From assembly GCA_003117195.1 (NCBI GenBank), contig BDSI01000200.1:83488-147487 (forward strand): a stretch of DNA of 64,000 nucleotides. Reading direction: 5' to 3'. This document shows, piece by piece, positions 1 through 11,879 of the stretch (within the stretch, counting starts at the first letter, position 1; each line of letters starts with the position of its first letter). The notes beneath the pieces are model-generated. The model had not been told where the DNA came from. It saw only the letters and a list, made by a program, of their open reading frames with translations, and ran no database searches. Origin of the DNA: Eudorina sp. 2006-703-Eu-15. Its lineage: Eukaryota; Chlorophyta; Chlorophyceae; Chlamydomonadales; Volvocaceae. The position numbers were made by a program, and so were the translations under genes.

Positions 1-423
1 GGACGGCGACCCTGCTACCCACGTCAGTGGTTTGTAGGGCTACGGAACAATGTGGATGCGCGAGCAGACTCCAGCTTCGTGAGCGGGGGGATGTAAGTTT
101 CGGACGGGCCGGGTCGAGCCCAGTTTGCTTTGCTAGGTCCACGATTGGGGCACCGTACCATACGCCCTGCGGCCGCACCTGAGGCCGCGGCTCCAGCGTC
201 GCCACCGCGGTTCGCCAGATGCCTGCAATCACGGACAGCACCAACTCAGCACTGGCTGCTCGCGGGTTCAAGACCACGACGACCCGTCGGACGTAACAGC
301 ACACACCGCAATCAATCGCCCGCATACAGGCCTACACACAGCCCCACCCAAGGTCAGGGCACGCCTTCCGCATCCCGCCTTGTCTGTGTGACTAGGCCCA
401 CGCCCCCGCGTTGGCCGGCTACC
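1..423. other. left-edge region without a recognised gene
   Basis: No coding exon is recognised here. A TGTAA motif at 92-96 on the + strand matches the volvocine poly(A) signal and could mark the 3' end of a + strand gene lying outside the window. The rest is presumably 3' flank of the minus-strand LRR gene ending at 424. Open frames here have no family resemblance. Confidence 0.3.
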
Positions 424-3400
424 TCATCGCTGGCCGCATACTCGTGGCATCCAAAACGAACGAGGTGGCCAGCTGGCCTTGCAGAAGGCTGGCAGCCATA
501 CCAGCCCGGTCCACCCAGGTGTTCCGGAATCCACGACGTTGTCAGCAAACACCACCCCTAGGCCGCACCTGATGGAGTGGCTCTGCAAGCTCGCCCGCGC
601 TGACGTCCAAGCCCCTGCTGGCCCAGGCGGGTGACCCGCCGCTGAGCCGGGCCCCGGCCCCGTCGCTGCATGCGCGCCAGGCAGGTGTGGCGGCGGGTGG
701 CCGCCGACCGCGTTGGTGAAGCTGCTGCTGCGAGTCGCCTGCACGTGGGCCGCCGCGGCGTTCGGCTTGGGGGCGACGGTCGTGCCGCCACCGGCTGCGT
801 CATCGGAGCACGGCAGCGCTGCCACTGGTGCGGCAGACGCAGCGGAGGAGTCGCCCTCACGCGCAGCGCTACTCCCGCCGACGTCCGCGCGGAGGGAGTG
901 CTCGGCGTCATGCGCCGCCGCCGCGTCCCGAGGACCGCAACGCCCCGCGCCCGCAGCACCTGACGGGTGCTGCTGCTGATGCTGCTGGGCCTGCGCCGCG
1001 TGCGGGCCCGGACGTCGCGCGGCGGCGGCGCCGTGGTGGCCCGGATTGCACGCCGAGGGTGACGTCGGCGCCGCCTTCCCGTCAGCGCTGCCACGGTGGG
1101 CTTCCACACCGGGCCGTGTCGACCGCAACGCGCCGCCCCGCTTCGCCGACGCGCTCAGCAGCGGCGACACGCTCAGGTGCAGGTGCTGGCCGGGACGCGG
1201 CGCCACGGCGCCGGCCGGCGTGGTGCTAGCCGTCGGCCGCGGCCGGGAGGTCGGCGTCAAGCTGCCGGCCGAAGTCGCCGCAGCCGACACCGACGGCGCC
1301 GTGGCGGTGGTTCCGGCCCACTGCCGCACCGACACATCGGGGGTACCGACGCTGTCCGCGGCCTGTGAGCCCGCCCCCACGTCCTCCGTGGGCCCCCGCT
1401 CCAACCCCATCCCCGTCGGGCCGCAACCCGCAACGCTGGCAGCCTCTGACATGCTCACGCTGGGCGGGTGCTCATGGGCCTCAGCCTGGGTGCTGCCGGC
1501 CGCCAGCGGCGTGCAGGACGGCCCCGGCTCGGCCGAGGCGCGCGCGGCGCCCCCTGGCTGGCCTTGCTGTGCCCCGGGGAGACGCACCTTGGCCCAATCG
1601 GCTGCCTGTGGGTCGTTCGGGTCCTTGGTGCTGGCGGCAGCTGCCAGGGCCGGGGTGTCCGACGTCGTCGCGGCGGCGGGTGCCCGGGGCCGCGCCGCGC
1701 TGCCCGCCATGGCCACGGACAGGGACACTGTCTCCGCGTCAACGGAGAAGGTGCTGCCGCGGGGCGTTCCGGGGGAGCCGTGGCCAGGCCCGGCCAGCCC
1801 CGGGGTCGTCGCGGATTGCCCCGGCGAGTGGGGCGGCGCGTCGCGAGTGGCCGGATTCGTGGCTGCACTTCCCGGGCCGCGCAACTGGGCCGTGAAATCG
1901 ACCGAGTCGCCGGCGTGCGGGCCCTGCTGTGGGCCGTACCGCTGCGCGGCAGGACCCGTTTTGCCGTCGCGCATGCGCTGCGCTGCTGCGTACATCACAA
2001 AGCCGCTGCAGCTGGTGTCCTCTTGTGCGCCCTCCGGCTGGCTGACGTGGCTAACCCCACTGCACTGGCTGACCCCGCTGGATGGCGAAGTCGTGTCCGC
2101 CGGCAGGGGCTTGCTTATGCCTGGCCTCTCGCCCAGGGAAGCGGGCCGCGGCGCATGCTCATGCGTGGGCGTGATGCCACAGGAACCAGGGTCTGCGGCG
2201 ATAGTGTTGACGTGCCACAGGATGGGGCTGTTGGGCAACTCCAGCGGCTGCACGCCCACGCCGCGCCGGCCCTGCAGACTCTGGGTCGTTCGGTTGAGAA
2301 GGGCCTGTTTCTGCGCACGTTGCTGGTGGTGGTGCTGGCTCGTTGGCTGCTGTTCGGGGGACTCCAGGTACCCGTCAGCGCCGCCTTCGCTGCGGATACC
2401 GCCACGCCCGATGTTTGCACACCGCGCTGGCGATGGGTTGAGGCTGACGCCACTAGCCCTGTCACCAGCCTCAGCAATGGCGTCGGCTGCTGCAGGCTCC
2501 GGGTCCCGCTGCTGCTGCTGTGCGCCCTGGGGTTGCACGGAATTGGCTACGTCACCTGCACCGCAGATGGCGTCCAAACGGCACATTCGCATGCGAGTTT
2601 AGCACAGCTTGAAGATGTAACGGTTACATCTTCAAAAAATAGTGTCACAGAAAGCGAGCCGCAGCTGATTACGCCTATCCACACCGCGCAGTTCTCTGCG
2701 TGGGCAGGTTTGTGAACGAAGCAGGCGGGGCCCTTGAGCTCACCCGTTGGCGAAGCTTGCTGTTCCCCGAAAGTCCCATCGCCGGCCTTGGCGAGCGCAC
2801 CCGTTTGCTGGGGGTCGTGGCGCTGACCCGTTACCGGTGCCCCCCTGTCATCCTCATCCGCTGCGCTGCGGCTCCCGTCCCGCGTGCACGCTTCCAGTTT
2901 TGCAAGGCGCTCTTTGAGGGCCGCCATTTCCTGCCACATCGCGGTTGCGCTGGGCAGCTGCGGGGCCGCCGGCGCGGCTGTCCCGCCCGCTGACAACCGC
3001 AGGGCGGCGGCCGTGCTGTCCCTGCCGGCTGCAGGTGCTGCGTCTGCGCGACCCGGATGCGCCTCCAGGGTCTGCACCCGCCGCATCAAGCACAGCAGCT
3101 GCGCCGCCATGTCCTCCAGCACCTTAGCACCACACGCAGGTGTACCGGAATGCGGCTCGTGTCAGATACGCGTTGCATGGATACGCGTTACGGACCAAGC
3201 CATGGGTGGAGGGAGTCATCGTCGTGCGAAAACCGAAAATCCACATCGGAAAGTTCACGGCCTTCCCGACCACGATGCGATGGGATGGAAGGCATGTGCC
3301 ACCCGCCGATGCCTGGTGCGGCCGACCGCGCAGAGGAAAGGTCTCGGAGGCATTGGAACCCTCCCGGCGATTACACGGTGCGCTTCATCACACCTTGGAC

Positions 3401-4862
3401 GAGCCAGCCCATGCCTGCTCGGCGCTGGTGCGCCAGTGCTCCATCGTCTGCAGCCGCCCCTCCAACGTCAGGTTCCGGCTATCCACCAGCGACAGGATTG
3501 CCGCGATCTGCTGACCAGCCGCGTCAATTTTCTTCTGCCACACTTCAAACTGCGAGCTGAAGCTGCGATCAGGAACAGGGCACGGGTGCACGGTCACAGG
3601 TTTGGAAGGCATCCACGACCGTCAGATCAAGCCATGATGAATGGCAGCAACATTCGACAGTATCCTGTAGCCCGGCCCGCGCTCACCTGCGCACGTGCTC
3701 CAGCTCACTGCGGATCGTCGCCTCAGCTTCCTCGAGGTGCTGCAGGCGCTGCTCCAGCTCGAACGGAAGTCCGTTTGGAGTCATCGCTGCGTGCCGAAAG
3801 AAATCAACAGTTCAGCTCGGGAAGTCCGGGTGTGCCACCACAACGTTCGTTAGCTGGACGCACAAGCTGCGGACGGCGTTTAGGAGTCCTTACCATGTCC
3901 CTGTGCAGTTTGGACCCTACCGGTTTCCCAAGTGGCGGTGAACTCACCTGTTGCGGCCAAGAGCGATTGCGGCAGCTGTGGCGTCGACAGGCCAACCATC
4001 GGTGTGCAATTGGCCGACTTGGAGGACAAGACCACCGGGGGCCGGCTGCCCCCGCCGACGTGGCTGGGCGTCTTCGGCAGCTTCTTTATAACGCGGTTGC
4101 GCTTGAGCAGCGATTCGAGCTCCAACATTTCGTACGGCGCGACATCGCAGCACGGGTTCCCTGTCAATGGCCCGTCAGTTCATAATGATCTCAGTACGGC
4201 ATCCATGGACACCGCACTACCTGGGCGTGCAAGAACGATTCAAGGAAACGACGCCGGCGCAGGCCACCCACCTGAGAGGTCTATGCTCTTCAGCGTGCAA
4301 TTATTCAGCCGCAAGGCGTCCAGCAGAGACTGCACGCCGCGCGCTCCGATGCAGTTATCTGCCACATCACCGGGTTTTGTGTGTGCCGCAGCGTGTCAAG
4401 TGCCGTGAATCGTTACCCAGGCCACGCACACACACGTCACGACAACGCACGATAACAACAACCCAAGCAAGCAGTGGGCTCCGTTACTTTGCAACACGCT
4501 TGCCAAGACTGACTGACGGCAACCCATGCAGACCCTTGCTTGACACACCTGGAAGTTCAAGGACCTCCAGACATGCGTTTGCTGCCATGACGTCAGCCAG
4601 CTGGCCGGCATGCGTACAGTCAAGCCCGCAATCTGCATTCATCATGATATAAGAAGCTGTTAGTTGAAATACTTGGACGTCGCACAAGCACTGCTGGATT
4701 TCGGGACTTGCCGCGCAAGCGGACGCCGATAGCCTCCTTGTTGTGCCGCAGCGCCTCAAGGAATTGGGTCCATTCATCGTCATTGAAGCGACCTTCATAA
4801 CTCACAAACTTCGTGGGCGGCAAAGGAAGCTGTCCCGTCAATACGTCCAACAGCCGGTCCAT
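424..4862 (-). CDS. LRR / coiled-coil protein with long low-complexity C-terminus
   Basis: Eight exons on the minus strand join in phase: 4862-4712, 4632-4549, 4358-4272, 4160-3948, 3786-3687, 3562-3394, 3122-2744, 2555-424, giving 1104 aa. Residues about 20-140 are ribonuclease-inhibitor-like leucine-rich repeats (LADVMAANACLEVLEL, then GARGVQSLLDALRLNNCTLK), closed by an SDS22-like cap (YEMLELESLLKRNRVIKKL). Residues about 185-300 are predicted coiled coil (LEQRLQHLEEAEATIRSELE), with a second short helix near MWQEMAALKERLAKLE. The last exon, about 710 codons, is Ala/Pro/Gly/Ser/Thr-rich and disordered. Intron 1 needs a GC donor (G|GCAAGT), chosen because it restores a perfect LRR. LRRs of this type bind protein partners; no catalytic domain is visible and the function is unknown. 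The start is the first Met before the repeats; an upstream exon is not excluded, and the long tail may hide further introns. Confidence 0.7.
2611..2633. repeat. 23-bp perfect inverted repeat carrying TGTAA on both strands
   Basis: Two 11-bp arms (GAAGATGTAAC and its complement) around one base, inside intron 7 of the LRR gene. The core TGTAACGGTTACA recurs at 7445-7457 and 34322-34334. Because TGTAA is the algal poly(A) signal, the palindrome presents it on both strands; that role is inference. Confidence 0.6.
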
Positions 4863-5438
4863 TTTTGTCAGTGGTCAAAGTCCGGTGGAATTTCCGGTGT
4901 TCATGTCCAAACTATATCAATTGTGCTCAAGAAATCTCGCTCCCATTGCATGGAACGCAGTCGTTAGCCTGCCATTGGCCCATTGCCACGGTTCCCGCCT
5001 CGATCCATACCAGAAGCCGTTGGTTGACGGATTGACTAGCAAGGTTGGTTCATTGGCAAGATATGTACCAACTGCAAATGATCTCTTCCTTGATAGCCAC
5101 TCCTAATCTCCATCGCCACATGACAACTCAGAAAGAGTGCTACTTTCATTGTGTACGGCATTCCCAAAGCGTGAAACACTGAAAATTTGTCCCCTAAACG
5201 ATCACGTTCGTTCATAGCAGTCGTTGCCTGATTTATGGAACGATCTGCATCACTGGAGTTTTTGACAGTGGCTCTTCAGATACAACTTGGGCTTGGCAAA
5301 TGTTTTTCGCCTGTACTGAATAGCATAGAACGTGATCCGCTCACATTGTGAGCCACTTGCAAAAAGTGGATGTTTAGGTTGTTCGGTTCAATTTTTCGTG
5401 CGGCAACTCTCTGCGCAGCGCCTAACCAGCAATCAGCC
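4863..5438. promoter_or_regulatory. divergent intergenic region (LRR gene / DUF2009 gene)
   Basis: 576 bp separate the start codons of two divergently transcribed genes, so it should hold both 5' UTRs and promoters. It is AT-richer than the flanking exons. No TATA box or named element can be assigned with confidence. An in-frame upstream ATG at 5370 could extend the DUF2009 protein by 23 residues and would shorten this interval. Confidence 0.5.
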
Positions 5439-8400
5439 ATGAGCTCCGGAAAGCTTGGGGCTGTGTTAGACGAGAACGAGCAGGAGCCACAAGCTGTAGG
5501 CAATGGGGCGGAGGCTGGCGCTTCCTCATACGGTGAGGGATTCAGACCATTACAATTGTTACAAATTTGCCGTTCGTCGGCCTGGGTGTATGATAATTAT
5601 GTTTCCGTCAATAAGGTATGGTGCTGATTGCCCGTGTCCATGTGGCCGCCATACTTTTTCAGAGGAACACGTTGCGCGCTTGAAAGCTGAGGCTGAGGCA
5701 CAAGATTGTGCCAATCGGTTGCGCGTGGCGCAAGAGCAGCTTGCAGAGTACGCAGCTCAAAAAGAGGAGGACACGGTTGGGCTTCTTCAGGTACAGCCCT
5801 GCAGTTTCACTCCTGTGGTTTACAAATCCTGCGTTAGGGGACTGCCATTCTCAAGTTTTGTACGTGTTGTGAAGGGTTCATCATCGGGCGAAAGGGCAGG
5901 TGATCAAAAAACGACGGGAGTCCGTCGGGGCTCTTGGGGTTTCTTCTTTCATGCACAGCATACCTGCCATTTACCTGCCAAGTAATATTATTCTTTGTTG
6001 TCGGAGGGTGGATGTTATCGTGGGAAAGCGTGAAGCACATGAGCACGGCGAGGGTAAAGCAGTTTGCGACAGTTTGCGACAGTTCAGCGCTCAGCCGCCC
6101 ATCGACCCATTTGGGTCGAAGCTGACGATTGGTCCCATCTTTTCTCCTATTTTCCTGCAGGAGGCGGAGCGGCTTAAGGAGGCGCTCGCGCAGCTTGTGC
6201 AACGTCAGGGGAGCACGGCAGCAGATTTCCAGCAAGTTGCGCACCTGTTCAACGCCCTATTGGAGAAGCTGAACGATGCGGCGACGGAGGCACGCGCTTT
6301 CGCTGCGCAGCAAGCCAGTGACCTGGCCACGTTGAAACGCTCCAGCGCCCAGGTAACAGAAAACACATGACTGTCCGGTCTCGGTCGAACAGCACCTCTG
6401 TGTTTGATATGGGTCATCATCCAAACGCCTCCATACGAATGTCTGTCTATTCGTGTTTAGGCGGACCTCACCAATGACGTGGACATGAAGCGCGTGCGGG
6501 ACGACTCAACATCGGCCAGCGAAGCGGATGACGCTACTGCGGACGAGGTGAGCAGCTATTGTAGAATCGGCCGGTGTTGATTTCCGTTGCGTTAGTGCAA
6601 TGCCACCCGTATACCTGGTGTGCCGGGTCATGGATGGCGTTGTCAACCATTAACAAGATAACGCCGAATGCCCCTCCGGCCCGGATAGGAGGACGCAGCA
6701 GAGGAGCCTGTACGCGGCGCCATCGATTCACAGTCGGCGGGCATGCCCAGCACAAGCTTCGCTGAGCGGGCGAGGTACATCCCCGTGCGGCTCAGCCATG
6801 ACGAACGCAAATTGTTGCGCCTACTTGAGTCAGCGTTGAACGTCAGTGAATACACGGACAAGGTGCGCAGCGCTGGGGAATTTACACGTTCATTACTCTG
6901 TTTTTTGCGTCCTGTATCCTGTGAGCCCCCGCTGCCTCGTGCAAAGAGGGGGTTCCGGGCTTGCCCGGCAAATTGAGTGCAAGGGAACACCGACCTGTGT
7001 AGGTACTTGCCAGCACAGGCAACACAGTACCGTGCATATTGCACTTTTCCCGCCGTACTTCTAACCCATGCTGTCATCGCCATCACACGGCCACACAGGT
7101 GGACATCTTGACATGGCGGAGCAAGAATCAGCGGATACACGCGCAGATTCGGGTAAGGGGGTGCGGGCCGTATTATTATTCACGATGTTACAGTGGACCC
7201 CGCGGGCCATCGGTGACAGCCGCAGCCTCCTCACCAAACACTGCACAAACGACGGTGTATGGTAGGCAGACGGGTCTTGTTCAGCCCCGACTCTACGACT
7301 GACGTTGTTGTCCTACACGCAGGACCTCTGTGCCATCCTTTCGGGCCTTATGGTGGCAACCAACTACAAGAAGGGGCAGGACCTCATCCGGGACCGGTCC
7401 TTTGCGGACAACGAGGAATTCTTCCAGGTGGAAAAACCACTCCTTGTAACGGTTACATTACATTCCTTTGCGGACATGGAAGCGAGTGCCGAGGTGGCGG
7501 CATGTTGTTGTGGCTTGGCGGCCTTGAGCAGTGCCACCGTCTGCCTGCTTGATGACAGAGGTCAATAGGAACTAGGGTTTCTGAGCGGCTGAAGCGGCTT
7601 GGCCACCATGGCTTGTCCCGGGCAGGATATTTTCGAGCTCGGCCGGCGCTACAAGATCCTTAACCCTGACAAGATGCGGACCGAGTACGGCAAACTGATG
7701 TACCTGCTGATGGACAGCTCGGAGCCCACGATCCAGGAGCTGCTCGAATTCAAGTGCGTGCGGCCGCTGCGGACCGTGTACAACTTTTTGGAGGAGCGCG
7801 GGGGCCTGGCGATGCTGGACGACCCGCTGATGCAGACAGCCACTGCGGAGATCGTGGCAGGTGCGCGACGTGCTTGCTGGGGAAGGGATGCCTCTATCGC
7901 GGTGGCGCAATGCCGATGTTCCGTGGGCCGCATGGCAAGTCCGCCTGCGCGGAAAGGCACCCGTGTCTGCGCTGCTGGTGAGCGTGTCTCTGTCGCTCAA
8001 TACGGCTGTGCAATTATCATGTGGATCATGTCACGGTCATGCAGCTATGTGAGCTGCAGCTCACAGATACCCGCGAGAGCTCTTCAGCAATCATGCCGTC
8101 TTGTGAGGGACGTGGTAGTACCGACGGCTGCATGCACCCCATGTCGGATTCCTTTTCCGTTTGATCGGACGGGAGGTCCATCGACACGGGTTGCTTTGGG
8201 CTGCGCTCAATCACAGGGGAACGGCCGCGTCACGAGATCCAGCGGGACATCAAGGTCAAGGAGAAGGCGCGCGAGGCGCTCAGCCGGCGCTACCGCAACG
8301 CCCGCTTGAGCGAGGAAGACCTGCTGATGTGCATCTACTCGATCTCGGACAATAACTCGTACCTGCTGTTCAACCGTGAGTCACGCCTCTGCCAATCCGT

Positions 8401-10111
8401 GTCGCTGCCGAGCATGGCTTTTAGTGGACCTCGAAGTACCTTCTTCGCCACGCAGTTGGGGACGGCACGGATGCACGCTTAACCTGACCCTTGGAAATTG
8501 GGAGCACGTCACCCTCCCCGCCTCTGCATACTGCAGGTGATCCCATCGACCGCTTCATCCACTTCTTCCACCGCTACTTCAAGCCCGACTCCCACGAGCC
8601 GGGTTACTCCCTAGCCATCCAGGGCGGCCGCGACGGCGCGCGCTTGACCCACAACCACGAGCGCCAGTACCACTACGTGCTGCAGTCGTTGACGCTTTGG
8701 CGCGAAATCTCCACCGAGATGTTCAAGCTGTGGTACCTGGCGGAGTCGGACATGCTGCGCGAGGGCAACAGTTACCGTTTGTGCGACACTGGCCAGGGGC
8801 TTAACCGCGTGCAGTCGGCGCCGCAGGTCGGCCGCGCCATGCAGCAAATCCTCAGCCGGTGGGTTCTGGGTGATGACATTCGCACATCGCGTTTGGCGAC
8901 ACTGACCCCCGCTCCGCATCTGGTGATGTCAGATTGTCAAACCTTCCTTACCGGACCGTTCAGGGTGTGTGTTAGCAAGGAGAAAAGCTGAGCCGCGAAT
9001 AAGCAGAACCGTGTCCAGCAATGCAACCGACGACTGAGACCGAGACCAGAGTTACTAATATGCCAGGGCGAAGTATGTCGACCATAAATAGTCCCAAGGT
9101 GGTGTAGTCCGCGATGCTGTAGCGCCCCGTATCGTTGTCGAGCGCCGGTGTGTGTGTGCGTGCGTGCGTTGCTGCTCGCAGGGTGCAGTCCCGCATCGGC
9201 TCCTGGGTCGGGTCGTCCGTGGTTCACTTGGGCGACCACAACGTGCCCAACGCCCTGATGTTCATCGACAAGTACACGCAGGTGCGGCACTGCCGCACGA
9301 CTGGTGGCGCTTTGATATTTGTCGTTTTGCTCACGCGAAGGATGTGCAGGGCCTGCCATATCCTTGTAGAACCGCGATCATGCTGAGAGCTTGGCGATGG
9401 GACTGCCGGGCCGGATATGCCGGGCCGGTGCAGCACCACCGTGCTTTGGCCGCGCGAGGCGAGTTCTGATACAGCGAATTTCACGCTGGGACGCGCAGGT
9501 GCCACGCATCCTGAACCCGGTGGTCATTGTGCTGGACGAGCTACCCAAGCTGTACCGCGACCCCAACCTGCGTGCTTACATTGACTCGACGTTCGGTGAG
9601 TAACGAATGGTACTCGACGAAACTGGTTCCAAGCGGGTCGTGACTGGCTCCAACTGGGGCACTTACAGTGCATGAATCATTTTACTATGATTGCCTCATG
9701 AGTTCCCAAAATCAGATCGAGGTTTAACTGCCGGTGTTTAGTAATCTGTCATCCAACCTCGAAAACACGACGACGCCACCCTCGCAGACTGCTGTCGTGG
9801 GTTGCTTCTCCTGGTGTCACGTTATGGACTTGTGTTTGGGAACTGTGCATAGTGCCTGCTGTGTGACCTCTTGCACCCACGTCCGGGAACCCTCAGGCGG
9901 CGTGGAGCAGTGCCGCAAGGCGATCCTCGTAGACTTTTGCCGTCACGCCTTCGATGGCAGCGGTGCAGACAACTTTTTCGATGCCGGCTCCTGCATCGAT
10001 GGCCGCCTCACGAGCGCCTGGAATTGGTGCAGCAAGGTGGAAAAGAAACCCTACTACCACGTCTTCAAGCTGGCGGGCTGGGTCGGTTTTGACGGTGAGG
10101 TCAAGTCGTAG
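5439..10111 (+). CDS. DUF2009 (UPF0652) family protein
   Basis: Thirteen exons join in phase: 5439-5532, 5663-5790, 6161-6352, 6461-6547, 6689-6862, 7099-7152, 7323-7427, 7626-7860, 8217-8375, 8537-8858, 9182-9281, 9499-9595, 9897-10111, giving 653 aa. From about residue 190 the protein matches the eukaryotic DUF2009 family along its length: [110 protein letters not shown] and a terminal GWVGFDG. The family is conserved in animals, plants and fungi, but I know of no defined biochemical role. Residues about 32-135 are an added Ala/Glu/Gln-rich coiled coil, followed by an acidic linker. No signal peptide or membrane helix is seen. The start at 5439 (MSSGKLG) is preferred; an in-frame ATG lies at 5370. 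A TGTAA at 11282 may end a long 3' UTR. Confidence 0.9.
7445..7457. repeat. TGTAACGGTTACA palindrome, second copy
   Basis: Located just inside intron 7 of the DUF2009 gene. With the copy at 34322 it shares an 18-bp block (CCTTGTAACGGTTACATT), longer than the palindrome itself, which suggests common descent rather than chance. Confidence 0.55.
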
Positions 10112-10609
10112 CGCAAGAAACTCGTCATGGCGCGCATTCGCCGTTCGAACGATGCTCATTTCTAGTAGCCCGTGGGTGTGCAGAAGCAGGAGCTTTGTAG
10201 CATCAATGCATGGTGCGCAGTGATTCGGGGGCGGGCGGGCGGGGGTGCGCGATGAGCCGCGGATCGCTGGCGGCGACTAGACGAACGGCCGACGACGGTG
10301 ATACCGGCAGCAGCCATCTGCCTGTCGCCGGCCAGGGATTTGCAGAGCGGGGCGTGCAACAGCGCGCGGTCCTATAAGACGGGTAGTTAAGAGTGCACAC
10401 AGCTTGCTGCAAGTGATGTGCACGGCGTCCCATGGGCATCATTGGCCCGGCCGCTGTGACCCATTTGGCAAACGGAGTGAGAGCGCTGCTTTGCATGGCA
10501 TGAGCACGGTTCCTTTTGACCGAGGCGTTGTGATGGCGTCGGGGCTGTGCTGGACTGGTCCGACGCGTTCGTTCTTATGACTAGTAGTTCTCCTGCAGTT
10601 CACGTTATT

Positions 10610-11879
10610 ATGGCGGCAGCGGACGAATCGAATGCAGACCCGTCCGGGCCCATCTCCATGCTCAAGCTAGTAGGCGTTTTGCAGCGAGCCGCAGCAGCGA
10701 CTAGACAGGGTGGTGCGCGCTTCGGGCGTGCGAGGCCGTGGCTTGACTGTGATGGACCTGCGGCCGCGCTCGAGGGCTTCCATTCCAGCAGCCGTACGGC
10801 ACTGTAGTCCCATCGGGTCGATCCTATTGTGTGCGCCCATGCTGAGGAGAGGTTCGCGGCCATTTATGCATGCATATTGAAGAACGCAGGCGAATGTAGG
10901 GGCGGGAGCTGCAGACGTTCGGGGAGAAAGTGTCTGGTGGGATGTCGCGCATCTTTTGGGCAGAGAACTCCGGTACATGACGAGATTTCGGTGTCACGCG
11001 TTTGGCCTCGTATGGTAACGCCTTTGTGCCTTCGGCGTGCTTCATGAAGGCCCATTTCTTTCCGCTTGGACTCGTGGATTGTCGAGTTTCAGCATGTGTG
11101 CGTGTGAGAGCGCGGACACAGCGACGGAATCGCGGGACCTCGCAGCCGTGGGAGTCTCCCGCGCCGCGCACTTCAACCCTGGGCAAGAAGTTGAAGTGCG
11201 CGGCTTGTGACACCTTTGGACGGAAGGGCCGCTTCGATCTGGTGGGAGTGATACCGCAGCTGACCCGCTACCTGCGGCAAGATGTAAGTGGCGAGTCCAC
11301 GGCGGTCCTTTTAGGGCACCAAGGGCTATTCAGCAGGGTTGCATCAGAGCGCGGTCAGAATTCGTTCAATTTGGTTCAGTCGAGCATGTCAGATCCTTGG
11401 CATGTCAGATCCTTGGCGGTTCCAGGCGGGTGCAATTCGGTCAGTGCCGGTGCGATTCGTTCATTGCGCGGAGGCGCATTTCCTCGCTCAACAATTCACG
11501 CGCTAATCAGAATCACCCGGGCATCGCCTAGAGGACCCAAAATGACGCAAGGCGGCACGTTGCGCGTGCCCAATCGTGAGGAGCCTGCTGCTCCAGGTAC
11601 TGCGGCACTGAGTCCCAACTCCAGGCAAGGTGATCGATTCCTTGTGGCGCGAAGTCCACGACTTGGTGCCACGACTCCATCACGACCTGAGCTTCACGAC
11701 AATCAACGGCTGCACTTGGGCTATCAAAGAGGTACCGTAACCCAATCAGAGTAACGATACATACCGGGCGGAATGGACTGACACCTGGCCTGGAGCCATG
11801 TCGCGATTACGGGCCGACGTTCCGGACGTTCCTACTGAGTTCTTCCGTCTTCCAGGCGCCTGAACTAGCCGAGGTGTAG
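10610..11879 (+). CDS. possible short multi-exon gene, unrecognised
   Basis: Exon-like pieces with good splice context: 10610-10709 (from ATG, MAAADESNADPSGPISMLKL), an exon ending at a GTAAG donor near 11284 (GRFDLVGVIPQLTRYLRQD), 11630-11731 (SLWREVHDLVPRLHHDL and SFTTINGCTWAIKE) and a short last exon 11856-11879 ending APELAEV-stop. The last three pieces keep phase 0; the link from the first to the second is not established. The helical pattern and the NGCTWAIKE string faintly recall HEAT-repeat proteins of the transportin type, but this is too short to name. It could equally be 3' UTR of the upstream gene or a pseudogene. Evidence is splice consensus and amino-acid texture only. Confidence 0.25.
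11163..11204. repeat. 15-bp perfect stem with 12-nt loop
   Basis: Arms 11163-11177 (GCCGCGCACTTCAAC) and 11190-11204 are exact reverse complements around a 12-nt loop. A GC-rich hairpin would form in RNA. It lies just upstream of the GRFDLVGVIP exon-like piece. It could be an RNA structure or an old insertion end. Confidence 0.6.

Noticed and set aside
1046..2602. 518-codon + strand frame
   Set aside because: Antisense shadow of the GC-rich last exon of the LRR gene.
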